NCBI GenBank assembly: GCA_932521035.1
Contig: OW051492.1
Location: forward strand, 2,728,001 to 2,792,000
Direction: 5' to 3'
Source of the DNA: Oscheius dolichura
Taxonomy: Eukaryota > Nematoda > Chromadorea > Rhabditida > Rhabditidae
DNA length: 64,000 nt
Shown: positions 11,343 to 21,639 of the stretch, piece after piece
Numbering within the stretch: the first letter of the stretch is position 1
Layout: each line of letters starts with the position of its first letter
The notes under the pieces: generated by a model
Database searches by the model: none
Told to the model about the DNA's origin: nothing
Seen by the model: only the letters and a program-made list of their open reading frames with translations
Program-made: the position numbers and the translations under genes

Positions 11343-12428
11343 ATGGCTCCCCGTGTATATTTGGATCCTGTTCCTAGCTACTCTGGACGTACTTTCTTCT
11401 TATAATGTATAAACTAGAAGTTCATTTAGGTCTACGACGAAGAGTACCAACAGAAGAGGAACTCCTTTACGAGGAAGCGCTCTATAAGGAAGAAGAAACA
11501 GCACTTGATCGATATCTTCGTTATGCGTTGATTCTTTCTGTGGTATTCGTGTTGATTTGTATCGGAATATTAGTAGTCAATGGAATCAGAGGATAGGTAT
11601 GCTTTTTTGATTTACAGGATATTTTTGATCCATTTTCCAGAAGACTCAAAGCACGATCAACTACTCTCCACGATCATCACCGGATATATGTAGACGGCAA
11701 CGAGACCGTCACGATCCATGGGTGGGAGTCTAAAACGCCGTCGGGAAAGATGGAATACGAAGTGATCCTTCCCTCCTACAATGTCACGGGGAGCTGCTCT
11801 ACTCGAGAAGTCTTCTTTTACGTGGATATCGGGGAGAAGGAACGACTGCTAAAAACGAAGGAAGACGCCCGCCCTTGTATAGAAGGCGGAACGTGGTGCC
11901 TCACCATAACCACCGATCACAAAATGCGAGTACAGATATCTTTTACGTCCGTTTCGTTTCCTAGTCCGTTTCCAACAAATAGGGATACCATACATTTGTC
12001 GCTTCGGGACCTTTTGAGCAAACGGTGAAGAAAACTCGAGTAAATTCGAAAATCTCGATCGCTTTTGTTCAAAAGGTCCCGCGCGGAAGGTTTTGCAACC
12101 CGTTACCGTAACTCTATTTTGTTGGAGAAGCGCTATAGTCCTTTCCAACGGATAGGGTTACAGTAGCCCGGGGATTTCTTGAAAATCAGGCAAAATTTGA
12201 GAAGTTGCCAAAATGGTCCCCAATGGAGGCAAAGTACTGCAACTCCATCAGTTATAAAATATTTATAAAAAGGTCAACTATATAATAATCTACAAATTTA
12301 GAACAAAGCCCATTGTTGTCGACTACCTCGTGGTATTCTGGGGCAGTTCGATTTCCCTGAAGAGAACATTCTACATTGACTTTTGGAAAGACCGAAAATA
12401 CGAAGAACCCCAACAATTGCCGATTTGA
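11343..12428 (+). pseudogene. B: single-pass membrane protein with ectodomain, probably decaying
   Basis: Paralogue of gene C. Exon 1 (11343-11388) is 46 nt like that of C. Exon 2 (11430-11596) encodes an acidic segment and one helix (YALILSVVFVLICIGILV) but ends in TAG exactly at its GTATGC donor. Exon 3 (from 11641) encodes the ectodomain (GWESKTPSGKMEYEVILPS, then a GGTWCLTITT motif) but has a 1-nt deficit relative to C near its start. Its donor reads GCGAGT where C has GTGAGT. Exon 4 (12302-12428) is intact (VDYLVVF ... LKRTFYIDFW). Stop, frameshift and altered donor together suggest loss of the full-length product; a 70-aa membrane stub could still be made. Confidence 0.55.
11958..12290. 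repeat. Foldback repeats in intron 3 of gene B
   Basis: Arms CGGGACCTTTTGAGCAAA and TTTGTTCAAAAGGTCCCG (about 12006-12082) face each other, within outer TAGTCCGTTTCCAAC / GTTGGAGAAGCGCTATAG ends. A second related end, TATAGTCCTTTCCAACGGA, follows at about 12135. This explains the enlarged intron compared with gene C. Confidence 0.5.
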
Positions 12429-12737
12429 AAACTTGGGATTCCTTTTTTATCATTAACCTTCCTTTGCCATCATTTCTTTCACAACCGGACCACATACACC
12501 TCACAGGAGATTCATACCTCCTCTAACGATCTTTAACTCCATTTTGGGTGCTTAAGAGATTACATAATAAAGAGTTCTATTGATATTTTACGAGTTTAAT
12601 CGAAAATTATCGGTTAGTGACAGGGCGCAACTTAATTAGTCAGAAAAGTATCGCCGGTGTTTATTATCATCATGCCGTCACGCCATGGCTTTCACAACTA
12701 GACCCGACTGCCGCTGGGCTATTTACGAGGCCCCCAA

Positions 12738-12756
12738 CTGCGTATAAATACGCAGG
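12738..12756 (+). promoter_or_regulatory. TATA box of gene C
   Basis: TATAAATA lies inside the palindrome CTGCGTATAAATACGCAG, about 65 bp upstream of the gene C ATG. Confidence 0.5.
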
Positions 12757-12811
12757 GTCAGAGAGCCCGAGAATTAATCCATAGCAGCTGGGAAACTGCC
12801 TCCCTCCAGCG

Positions 12812-13519
12812 ATGCCCATACTTCTTCCACCTGTTAAACGGTCGACAGACATAGAAGGTAAAATTATAAAGTATAAAATTGGTATACAAAAGTCTATTCA
12901 GATGAAGAAAATCCCCAAGAACCAGAAGAAGAAAATAAGAGGAAAACAGCAATGTTGCTCTTTTCTTTCCTAATTGTCATTGTAATCTTCATCTCAATTC
13001 CACTATTCGGAGCAGTTCCCGGCTTCATGGGTTTGTATTTTCTTCTAAAAAGGGGTAAAACTAATTTGCAGGAAGTTCTCAACACGACAAAGTATTCACT
13101 GAGAGAAATATCCAATTTTATGTTAATGGAAACGACAACCTGACGATTAACGGCTGGGAGTTGATATCCCCTTCTGGGAAGATAAAATACGAAGTGGCCC
13201 TTCCCTCACATTATATCAGCTGGACTAGCGTACACTATCTGAGAGAAATACTGGCGGAGGTGGATATTGGAGAGGGCGAACCATTGGTAAGGACGAAGAG
13301 AAACTTTCGGGACTGCCAGGGAGAGGAGGGCACCTGGTGTCTCACCATTACTACCTCTAAAAAGATGTGAGTCTCTCCGAAAATGTAGACAAGTAAGAGA
13401 TCTTTAGAATATACCCAATTATTGTTGACTACCTCATGATATTCTCCAAAACGGATAGGAATTGGTTTCCCTTGAAGAGGACATTCTATGTTGAGAATTG
13501 GGAGACCCGGAGGATATGA
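12812..13519 (+). CDS. C: type II single-pass membrane protein with conserved ectodomain
   Basis: Four exons, 12812-12857, 12902-13030, 13072-13366 and 13408-13519, all canonical and in frame; 193 aa. Short Pro-containing N-terminus (MPILLPPVKR), acidic segment (DEENPQEPEEEN), one hydrophobic helix at about residues 33-51 (LLFSFLIVIVIFISIPLF), then a ~140-residue ectodomain. That domain has FYVNGNDNLTINGWE, PSGKIKYEVALP, an EVDIGEGEPL strand and GTWCLTITT, ending LKRTFYVENW. The alternating strand pattern suggests a beta-sandwich. I recognise no family. It is the only intact member; B, D and E are damaged relatives. An AATAAAGAG signal follows. Likely surface-exposed. Confidence 0.72.
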
Positions 13520-13639
13520 TCCGTCCGCCCTTCTTATCAATCCTCAGGACTTTTTTACCTCTTATGATGATCTCATATCTTATCCAAATACTCAAAATAT
13601 CTGTTAATAAAGAGTTTTAAAGAGATCACGGAATTTTCT

Positions 13640-13807
13640 ACTTTCCGGGCTATGTAAGTTTACTGTAGAGAGCAGGCTTGATTATTTTTCTTACTTTTTA
13701 GAGAGGAGTCCATTGTAGTTGAGTACTTCTTGATATATTTACCAAAAGATTTGGTATCCTTCAAACGGACTTTCAACGTTGAACAATGGAAGCCGCGGAG
13801 GATATGA
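13640..13807 (+). pseudogene. D: last-exon fragment of the B/C family
   Basis: After a TTTTTAG acceptor (exon from 13702) the frame reads VVEYFLIYLPKD ... LVSFKRTFNVEQW and stops at the same place as gene C. No upstream exons are present. An inverted copy lies at 30494-30602. Confidence 0.6.
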
Positions 13808-14060
13808 TCGAGGAATATGATCCTTCCGCCCTTTTTGCCAATCTTCAGGGCATTTCTACCTCCAACGACAATCTCATATCTCATTCAAATAGTCAAAATA
13901 CATCTGAATAAAGACTTTTAATTAACCCATTCACTATTAGATGCGCGCTTATCGCCGGTGTATCTCATCCAAGTAATTTTTTATCAATCAGCTACCTCTT
14001 AAATTCTTAAGATGAGTCTCCTTGCAAATAGTCGACCTCCTGTTGTTGTATAGCTTTTAG

Positions 14061-14396
14061 ATGTCAGATCTATTAGTTCAGATAAACACCTGGTCACTTC
14101 TAATGAAGAGGAGGAGAACGAAGAACAAGAGGGCGAAATCATTGACAAGGAGAAGAGAAAAGAGGAGGTCTGGAAAATAGTCGGTACCATCTACGCGTTT
14201 GCCTGCTTAGTGATAATTGGCTCAACTGTTGGATATTTTGAATATGCCTCTGCGAAAGGTTTGTTTTTTCATTAGAAACTGTCTTTACCGTTTTACAGAA
14301 CGTTCAGAACATGACCAAATAATTGGAGGGAAAGGTAACAAGTTCTATTTGGAGGGGAATGAGACTATGGCGGCCAATGGGACGCGCTTCAAAGTG
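14061..14396 (+). pseudogene. E: truncated member of the B/C family
   Basis: Exon 14061-14258 encodes an acidic segment and a helix (YAFACLVIIGSTVGYF). Exon 14299 onward encodes the start of the ectodomain (HDQIIGGKGNKFYLEGNET) matching gene C. It breaks off near 14396, where sequence of the A2 3' end begins on the opposite strand, and no proper first exon is seen. The reading frame continues only into antisense of A2. It was probably truncated by the duplication that brought A2 here. Confidence 0.55.
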
Positions 14397-14407
14397 TACA
14401 ATTATTT

Positions 14408-14847
14408 TTATGACGAATTAATAAACGAGCCGAGAGATTTCCAGGATTCTGGATTGGGGTCGAAAGCACAAGCTAGTCCCAGGCTTATGACAACGAGCAA
14501 GACGAAGATCAACAGAATACACTGGCAAGCGCTGGCGAACCTCTCGCACCCTGAATATTTCCATGGTACTATAAGTTTAATGATAGGTTACTGTTACGAG
14601 AAGAAGAAGATAGGAGATTTGAAGAATAACTCGAAGGATGATGATGGTGTCGGTGATTTCCATGACCCGCTGAATGCGACGTTCCAATATTAATAACCAC
14701 TGGTCTGCTGGAGGTAGTTGTAGATCGCGGAGCGGAGAAGGTCGGTCGTGCTCCGGAGCCAATATTACCAGTTGAGAATAAGGGAGTTGCCCCGGAGCCG
14801 ATGGAGGGGAAGGAGGGAGAGGCGCCGGTTCCGATGGTGTAGACCAT
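14408..14847 (-). CDS. A2: paralogue of the A-family membrane protein
   Basis: Exons 14847-14592 and 14550-14408; 132 aa with a 41-nt phase-1 intron. It has the same repeat N-terminus as A1, then a His-rich patch (HGNHRHHHH), a Ser-rich stretch, and in exon 2 CERFASACQC followed by a helix (ILLIFVLLVVISLGLACAF). Almost identical to A4 at 29.6 kb, with which it forms part of an inverted duplication. Its divergent basic-ORF partner is frameshifted. Confidence 0.72.
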
Positions 14848-14908
14848 AAAGGATGATAGATTCTGATTGAAGGGGAGACTTTTATAGAAAGACACGATAA
14901 GGACAGCT

Positions 14909-15050
14909 ATGAACTCGGAGGGAAGTGACGCGGCAAAACGAAGGGGAAGACCCTGATAAGGAGACCAACTGGAGGGAACGATTACGTAGATGGGGAACGG
15001 ACGATGTTAGTCACTGGGGGGGGGGGGGGGGGGGGGGGGGAATACAGGGA
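14909..15050 (+). pseudogene. MNS-2: frameshifted copy of the basic micro-ORF
   Basis: Starts MNSEGSDAAKRRG like the other copies, but an indel after this point brings an early stop (RP then TGA). The 3' part runs into a pure G tract instead of the usual TGGGGAGGAAACTACAGGGG. Confidence 0.6.
15016..15040. repeat. Uninterrupted 25-base G homopolymer
   Basis: A run of 25 G residues at the edge of the MNS-2 duplicate. Such tracts form G-quadruplexes and are known deletion and rearrangement hotspots in nematodes lacking the FANCJ-type helicase. The exact length may be uncertain. Confidence 0.8.
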
Positions 15051-15259
15051 GTCCGGGAAATGAGGTCTTTGATCATTCTGAGATCCGGTGGCGGGCTGTA
15101 TGCCTTCCCGAGACATTCAAAGATCTCGTCAAAAGAGATCTCATCCTATTAGCGCAGATCAAGATGCATACAAAACCGCCCGTTTCCTTAATTCGTCGGG
15201 CGGTCAAGAACTTGATAATGAATTTTCGGGGGATAAATCGTTCCCGTGCATTGCCCAGC

Positions 15260-16116
15260 ATGGTCTCCCGGGGATGCTTGCCGCTGTTCTCCCTCCTTTT
15301 CCTACCCTTAACCTTGGCCTGTATTCCTACAGTAACCCGTAGGTTTATGTATAATCCCATTTTAATGGAGAACCATAGCCGATGATATGTACGACGACGA
15401 GCTGGAGACGACATCGACCACCACCACTACGACGACGACAACCACGACGACAACCACGACGACTTCTTACGGTAGAATTAGGCTCACATGTTGTCTACTT
15501 TGTTTTAGTCTGTCCTTCTGGCTGGACCCTATATCCCAGCAATAACTTTTGTTATTTTCTTAATATGAATCCGCTTCCATTTGACGATGCCGAAGACTTC
15601 TGTACAATGACTCCTGGCGCCCATCTGGCTTCTATTACAGATATGGGCGAACAAGACTTTGTCTATTGTAAGTTATTTTTTTATTTTTTTTTAAATTTTT
15701 ACCAGGTCGAAGTTTGCACTATGGAGACGAACTGTTTTTTCACGGCGCGTTTTAGATCTCGCAGCTGACGCGACCATGGGGCCAAGTTCCATTTGGCTTG
15801 GTTTAAAACAACCCGCCAGTGGAGACTGGGACATGCCTACCACCTGGACTGATGGAACACCGGTATCTATTTCGGAAGAAATATTCTATAGCAATTTCAG
15901 TACACAAGATTGGTTTCTTACGATAATTGGACACCAGGAGAGCCGAATGGTATGCTCACCTGCCTAAGGGTAGAAACTGCTTGAAAAACTGATAAAATGA
16001 GATTCCGGTTTCAGGTATACATCCGGCAATTTGCTGATATGATGTGGGACGATGACTACTGTGTCAATAACCTCTTGTCCGTTTGTAAATTGGCAGGCAC
16101 TGTTGTCACTGGATGA
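15260..16116 (+). CDS. Secreted C-type lectin-domain protein
   Basis: Six exons, 15260-15338, 15379-15471, 15509-15667, 15765-15862, 15901-15969 and 16015-16116; 199 aa, all junctions in frame. An N-terminal signal peptide (MVSRGCLPLFSLLFLPLTLA) is followed by an acidic patch and a run of about 14 Thr residues (O-glycosylated linker), then one C-type lectin domain. Domain landmarks: CPSGWTLYPSNNFCYF, DAEDFCTMTPGAHLASI, WLGLK, WTDGTP, YDNWTPGEPN (an EPN motif, mannose-type Ca-binding geometry), and WDDDYCVNNLLSVCK at the C-terminal disulphide. Nematode CLEC proteins are often secreted and induced by microbes. The terminal WDDDYC replaces the usual WND. Confidence 0.85.
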
Positions 16117-16232
16117 AGATGGTTTGTCATTTACAAAAAAGAGGACCTCGGCCCTAACTGTACATACAACCAGTATATAGTTTTATTTCCATTATATACA
16201 AAGAAATATGTACAAATAGTACTATATCGAGA

Positions 16233-16630
16233 TCAGTTACGGAAGAACGAGTCAAGATCTCCCAAGCTTCTGTCGGGGTCAAAAATACAAGCTAATGCAA
16301 AACCTAAGAAAATGAGGAAGCAAATGATGCACATAATAAACTGGCAACTTCCGCTAGCTTCCACAGAACCTGAAAATTTATTCGGTACTCTAGTTCAGAT
16401 GAAAGCTTACCGTAATCCGAAGAAGAACAAGAAGAGTTACGACAGTGATTGGAAGAATGTGAAGTTCCCAGAGTAATTGCCACGGGTCTGCTGGATGTGG
16501 TTGTAGACCGAGGAGCAGAGAAGGTCGGCCGTGCTCCGGAGCCAATATTACCAGTTGAGAAGGAGGGAGTGGCCCCGGAGCCGATGGAGGGGAAGGAGGG
16601 AGAAGCGCCGGTTCCGATGGTGTAGACCAT
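16233..16630 (-). CDS. A3: paralogue of the A-family membrane protein
   Basis: Exons 16630-16411 and 16369-16233; 118 aa. The N-terminal repeat block is identical in plan to A1, but the His-rich region is replaced by NHCRNSSCSSSDYG. Exon 2 has SVEASGSCQFIMC leading into one helix (IICFLIFLGFALACIF), then FDPDRSLGDLDSFF. The divergent partner ORF starts at 16692. More diverged than the A2/A4 pair. Confidence 0.72.
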
Positions 16631-16691
16631 AAAGGATGATAGATTCTGATTGGAGGGGAGACTTTTATAGAAAGACACGATAAGGACAGCT

Positions 16692-16820
16692 ATGAACTCG
16701 GAGGGAAGTGACGCGGCAAAACGAAGGGGAGCCCCTGATAAGGAGACCAACTGGAGGGAACGATTACGTAGATGGGGAACGGACGATGTTAGTCACTGGG
16801 GAGGAAACTACAGGGGCTAA
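16692..16820 (+). CDS. Basic micro-ORF partner of A3 (MNS-3)
   Basis: 42 codons, MNSEGSDAAKRRG then PDKETNWRERLRRWGTDDV and stop. It keeps the frame of MNS-1 despite an 18-nt shortening. Head-to-head with A3 over 61 bp. Confidence 0.48.
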   Translation: MNSEGSDAAKRRGAPDKETNWRERLRRWGTDDVSHWGGNYRG

Positions 16821-16946
16821 TTATAGAGCCCTGTTGTTCGCAATTGGATCATCCTCCCATCAGCTGTGGGATAATTATGAATCGATGAAGAGGAAGGGAG
16901 GTTGACCCAGCTCTTGATCCCTAGTGCCTTACAGTCATTCTCCCCA

Positions 16947-17450
16947 ATGTCTGCCCAACAGCGTTGGATCATATTCTTTAATCTTCTCATCCAGGTAAAT
17001 GCACAACCTATTATCAGAGTTAAGTATGGCTTAGACGCTTAGTCAAACTGTAGGTTTTTAGAAAGTAGCATACTGTAGACTTGTTAGCCCCGAGCCTGAT
17101 GGGGCCATCTACATCAGAGCGCTGGGACCCAGTTCTGAAAATATACTGATGTTGGACATATTAACTGGCGGACGATTGTACCTCGGCAACCCCGACGATT
17201 ATTATATTGAAGTACCGCCGATATTCACGGCTAGCCTCGATCCGGAAGATGGATATAAGTTCAGAATATTTTAAATTTGATGGGACCTCATTGATGGTAA
17301 GCAGAGTCCAATAAAAGCTGGAAAAGTGTCTAGGCGGCAGATTTTAATGGGTGGAATGCTACAATAGACAGCGACAGCCGAGTAGCGGACATTGTCTCCG
17401 TGACTATTCAAATATTTGGAATGTTATCGGAGTCCATAGGATATTTTTAA
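16947..17450 (+). pseudogene. F: P-family secreted protein pseudogene
   Basis: Starts with a good signal peptide (MSAQQRWIIFFNLLIQVNA). Compared with its inverted copy at 39.4-40.0 kb it lacks about 110 bp containing the exon with DLYLQDNQWW. The next exon reads EPDGAIYIRALG ... GGRLYLGNPDDYY and then suffers a 1-nt frameshift before FKFDGTSLM. The last exon (DFNGWNATIDSDSRVADIV) is open to 17450. Same family as the intact gene at 40.3-41.0 kb. Confidence 0.6.
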
Positions 17451-17497
17451 ATTTCTAATTGTAAAGAGTAGATGGTTTAATTTTATAAAAAGGTGAC

Positions 17498-17566
17498 AGA
17501 TAATGGCGGGAATGCTGAGGGGTCCGCCGAGAAGGGTCTGTTGGGGAATGACGGGATCGAGCTGAT
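17498..17566 (-). pseudogene. Fragment of the G-gene 3' exon
   Basis: About 65 bp match, at roughly 85 % by eye, the minus-sense version of the C-terminal exon of G (the IPQQTLPGGPVSLPA region). It sits in the G1 upstream region, and its mirror copy is at about 39305-39372. Confidence 0.6.
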
Positions 17567-17764
17567 CAACACGGGATTACGGTAAGTGGTCAGTTACAAG
17601 TTTCGGTACATTTGTTTTGTTTTGAACCCTTCTTATGCAAAAAGCACCCTCCGCCAATTACCATAATCCAATAACAGGGATCAATCGGGAAAAAATAACG
17701 TCTGTTTTGAACTGTTTGGCCATTTTGCATAAGCCTAATTCTGGTCTTTGTCGAGTTACGGTCA

Positions 17765-17774
17765 CTATAAAAGG
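17765..17774 (+). promoter_or_regulatory. TATA box of G1
   Basis: CTATAAAAGG about 45 bp before a short 5' UTR exon. The preceding 130 bp are conserved upstream of G2 and G4 and partly G3. Confidence 0.6.
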
Positions 17775-17868
17775 ACAGGACGGGAACAGAACAGCACTCA
17801 GCCTTCTACCGGCTAACTCCTCCCAAGGTAACCTTTCTTTCTTCTTCTAAATAAAAGAATATCTTCAG

Positions 17869-18646
17869 ATGCGTGCCCTGTTCCTGATCGCTCTGGTGGC
17901 CTCCGTCTCGGCCCTCTCCCTGCCCCTTGTCGGCGACCTCCTCGGGCAGCTGCCCCTGCTCGGCCCCATCCTCGGAGGATCCGGCGGCGGTCTTCCCCTC
18001 GTCGGCAACCTGCCCCTCCTCGGCAGCATCCTGAACACCCTCGGCGGCACTCTCGGACAACTTCTGGATGGTATTCTCCAAAATGTGGCCATCATCCTCG
18101 CGGCCGTGCTCGATATTGCCCGTGATGCCCTGGTTGCCGTGGCCGTGATTGTGAATGGTCTCCTCAACGGCCTCCTCAACTCTGCCCAGGTCCAGCAGAT
18201 CCTCCAGGGTCTCGGTCTTCCCCCCGAGGTGCTGAGCCTCGTCAACAACCTCGTCTCTGCTGTCCAATGCATCGTCAACCAGCTGCCCGGCCTCGTTCCT
18301 CCCGTCAAGACTGCCGTCATCCAGCTCATCTCAGTCCTCACCAACCCCGTCTTCGCCACTTCTCCTGCCCAGACCCAGCTGTCCATCATCCTCCAAATCG
18401 TCGGCCAACTCACCCAGAGCGAGATCTCCCAGGTCCAGCAGATCCTTCAGACCCTTGCTGTCAGTATCCCCTTCCCCTCCCCCATTATCCCCAATTCAGG
18501 ATGGACTCAACGGAGGAGCCGCCTGCCCCGTCGCCCTCGTCACCGGCATCCCCCAGCAGACCCTTCCCGGCGGACCCGTCAGTCTTCCCGCCATCACCGG
18601 TGGTGGCTCTCTTCCCGGAGTCACTCTTCCCGGCCTCGGACTCTAA
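17869..18646 (+). CDS. G1: secreted hydrophobic Leu/Gly-rich protein
   Basis: Exons 17869-18459 and 18500-18646; 245 aa. An additional intron lies in the 5' UTR, ending CTTCAG directly before the ATG. Signal peptide MRALFLIALVASVSA; the mature part is rich in Leu, Gly and Pro with repeats such as LPLVGDLLGQLPLLGPILGG, then amphipathic helices with QVQQILQ motifs and a Pro/Gly tail (LPGVTLPGLGL). Only one Cys pair is evident (VQCIV, AACPV). Very strong codon bias (C/G-ending, cgt/ctc/atc), much higher GC than neighbours, implies high expression. The intron uses a GTCAGT donor. Four near-identical copies are in the window. No family recognised; an abundant intestinal, eggshell or cuticle-associated product is conceivable. 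Confidence 0.8.
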
Positions 18647-18860
18647 ATCCTCGAACCCCTTCTAATAAGAGTAATAAATCTTCACCTGCAGTGTTTTCTT
18701 GCATATCATTACGGCTGCATTCATAACACGCGGAGACATTTTCACATCTGCCTTTTGCGTAGACATACGCCCCGAGTCCAGGTGAAGTTGCCAGCTGTCA
18801 TAGAATGTCTTCACGTATTCAGTAAAAGGGCCGCTTTTTCATTCTTCACTCCCTTATTTT

Positions 18861-20535
18861 ATGAAAACAATGGATATTACTCCCGAAGAAATCTTTACAA
18901 TTCTTCAAGTTATTCCCTACGTTTCACTGGCTATGATCCTTCTTGCTCTGCCCATTTTCTTCGTTGCTTTCTTCTTAATTTGGACGAGAAGCCACCCTAC
19001 TGTCGGGAGAGGATTTAAGATCCTCTATTCTCTAATGGTCGTATCGTGAGTTTCTCAATTTTAAAGCAGTATTCCCGAGTTCAGAGCGATGATCATGCAC
19101 ATCCTGGCCTTTGGCTTCATTCCCCTGATTATTCCCCCCTATAGAGCAGCAGTTATCACCGTGGGGCTGTTCTCCTTTAATTCTCCAAATCTGGAGACTG
19201 CTCTCTGTTTTATGTTTCTCTATGGTATGTACGCATTTCCTAGAATAACATCATTGGTCATCGGGTTCCGTTCTGGGAAAAGAACGCGATGTTCTCGGAA
19301 ATGAACCTAATTGTCTCGTTCTACTAGAGATTAGTCGTTGAACTTGTACTATTCCATAGAATCCAGTTCTATTCAATTATTAGTCAGGAATGGATGGGGG
19401 AAAGGGAACTCGTATTTATCAAATACGACGTTCAGTTAGAAACGGAACTTCTTATTACAGTTTTCTTGTGGAACACAACTTTGAGCCTCTTCCTGTCCTT
19501 CTACGACCTATTGAGGACTAGTAGAACTACAGTATCCCAACCCCAGAGCTATTCAAGGGGAATTTTATGCTTGAATTTGAATTTTCAGCACTAATCGCCG
19601 CCAACGCGACCCTCCTCTACTACCGTATGAATCTGCTCCTTCCTGCCCACCACATCCTGAACAAGAAATGGATCAGAACCTTCCTCTACTCTTTTATGTT
19701 CTGCAGTGTTCCTCCTTCCCTCCTCGTCTGGTATACAATGGGAAATAGTAATCAGACCCAAGGACGAGACCATTTCTATAGGGTTTGTTTTCTCGGAATT
19801 TCCTTTTCAAGATCAATTTTCCAGGAATTCGGTAACATTCCCGCCTGGTCGATGGTAAACGCCTCGGCTGTTATTTACGAGATTTCAGCTGAAAACGAGT
19901 TCTTCTGGCTGGTTATGATCTACCTAGTTATATTCATGGTCATTCCATGTCTACTGGTTGTCGCCCTCTTTGCTTATTGCCTCTTCTTGTTGAGGAACAT
20001 CTCCAAGACCATTTCCAAGAAGACTGTCCAACTCCATTCCTCCTTCCTCCTAACCATCATATCACAAGTAGCTGTGGAGGCAATTGTTTTCGCCGTTCCG
20101 TTTTTGATTGCTGTTGTTCTTATCCTTCTGGAGTCACAAAGAATAGGTCGGTTTTTTCTCTTACGGCCGAAGTAGCGTGTGGGAGGCAATTCGCCTGAAA
20201 AATCTTTACCTCGAGAAATCTGGGAGGACGGGGCTAACTTTCTTTTCCACCTGCTAACCGTCCCCGTGGAGCTCACCCGAAAACTAGGGGGAGACCATCG
20301 AAAGACAGACTGAAAAGGCCGCTTTTTTCCAGACATTATGTTCGCCCTGGAATGCATCTTCGGCTCCAGCTCTGCCTGTTGTATTCTCTCCATGATACTG
20401 GCTAACAAAACCTATCGTTCTGCTCTAATCAGATTATTCAAACGAGAAAATGAGCCGGAATACTTCCAAAAGGGGACAGCAATCTTCGAACCGTCTCAAC
20501 GGCAGAAGACCCCGAATGGGGAAGGAAGCAAGTAG
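18861..20535 (+). CDS. Seven-transmembrane chemoreceptor (Srh-like)
   Basis: Five exons, 18861-19045, 19085-19224, 19589-19782, 19825-20146 and 20333-20535; 347 aa, the usual size for the Srh family. Landmarks: TM1 (SLAMILLALPIFFVAFFLIW), KILYSLMVVS, PYRAAV after TM3, ATLLYYRMNLLLP in loop 2, a long TM5, KKTVQLHSSFLLTIISQVAVE in TM6 and a polar tail. Same intron positions as the receptor at 6.4 kb, so they are ancient paralogues. Expected in ciliated sensory neurons (family knowledge). Confidence 0.86.
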
Positions 20536-20916
20536 AACAGTCCAAGGAGAGATTTATTGTTCATAGCAGTACAAGTCATTCACCTCTTCTTTTATTTTAC
20601 GGGTTCATTGAACTTAATAAAGAGTTTATTGCATACATGAAAGAACAGAACTCTTCTATTTTCTCCTCGTTGCACTTCTGGCGGGACAGGTGGTTTATCT
20701 GTCCCGGAATTTCAAATTCCCACTCACTATGAGTGGCTAAAGATTCACTGGAAAAGACTTGCCCTTCGACAAATCTAACGTCAAATTACCATAATCTACC
20801 CGACAGATGGAAGATATCATGTTGAAAATCAGCCAAAACAGACTAAATCCCTTGAATTATTCGCCAGTCAACAATCTACCGCTCTTCCATGCGGCTGACA
20901 ACTTTTGTTAGCCGTA

Positions 20917-21092
20917 ATGGTGAGTTTTTTTTCTTCCTTTTTTCTTCTTCCATTTTTTAACATTAATTGTCTCATTTTTAGGCGTCGGTTGCCGTCATTA
21001 GCAACCAAAAATTGAAGAAGATTCGACACGAGTTCCACCAGAAGAGGATCTGCCTCTTCGGAAGAGAAGACGCCCGGCCCTGGATCTACTGA
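20917..21092 (+). CDS. Possible micro-gene of 37 residues
   Basis: An ATG immediately followed by a GTGAGT donor (20917-20919), then a TTTTTAG acceptor and an exon 20982-21092 reading ASVAVISNQKLKKIRHEF ... RPWIY and stop, with AATAAAG downstream. A one-codon first exon occurs in nematodes. The antisense frame is open for 96 codons, which weakens the case. Confidence 0.3.
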
Positions 21093-21359
21093 AAACGTAA
21101 CAATATCGCCGGATCGACGCACAACAGGAAATAAAGATTTTTGACAACTAATGTTCACTTATTTGTCCATGTTTTTGTCTTATATGAGGTCGGAAAATAG
21201 CTTTTTGCCATTCGACCCGTTGGAATTACCGTACTCCCTGCTTTCGCGCTAAATTCGCTTCTTTGTTCACAGAAAGCGCCCAAATTTTTGGCGTCACTTG
21301 GGCATTGTCATCTATCGATCATTTGCCCTCATTCTTTTCCTCTAGAACTGCTCTCAACA

Positions 21360-21639
21360 ATGGTTCTCACCGATAACTCTGGCTACGGTTCGTTTTTTCC
21401 CTATTTATTCAATCCAAAATCCCATAATTTTAGTAGAAGTCCCCCTTGACGAGTCGTTGTTATCAAATGTTGAAGAAGAATGCTGGTACGATGAGGAATA
21501 TCTCGAGAAGCAGAAGATGATCCGTCGTGGAATGGTCCTTCTTCTGCTGGCTGTTGCCTTCGGTCTCATCTCGTTCTACTGCTACACCATCTATCAAGAT
21601 GAACTTGAGGGAGCCTTTAAATTTAAAAAACCGAAATAA
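21360..21639 (+). CDS. J: 77-residue single-pass membrane protein
   Basis: Exons 21360-21387 and 21434-21639 joined in phase 1. Acidic N-terminus (DESLLSNVEEECWYDEEY), one helix (GMVLLLLAVAFGLISFYCYTIY), then a short Lys-rich end (FKFKKPK). Same two-exon, phase-1, single-helix design as A, K, L and M. No family recognised. Confidence 0.7.

Noticed and set aside
15706-15756. Alternative C-type lectin exon after the TTTTACCAG acceptor
   Set aside because: Leads to a stop after 16 codons and breaks the lectin fold; the later CTCGCAG acceptor joins in frame to WLGLK.
17806-18413. Long antisense ORFs (153 and 182 codons) opposite G1, repeated opposite G2, G3 and G4
   Set aside because: They arise from the extreme codon bias of G (few stops on the reverse strand), have no signal or splice support, and overlap the G coding exon fully.
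18455-18646. Separate small ORF MLSVSPSPPPLSP within G1
   Set aside because: It is the last exon of G read through its 40-nt intron; splicing joins it to the main frame in all four copies.
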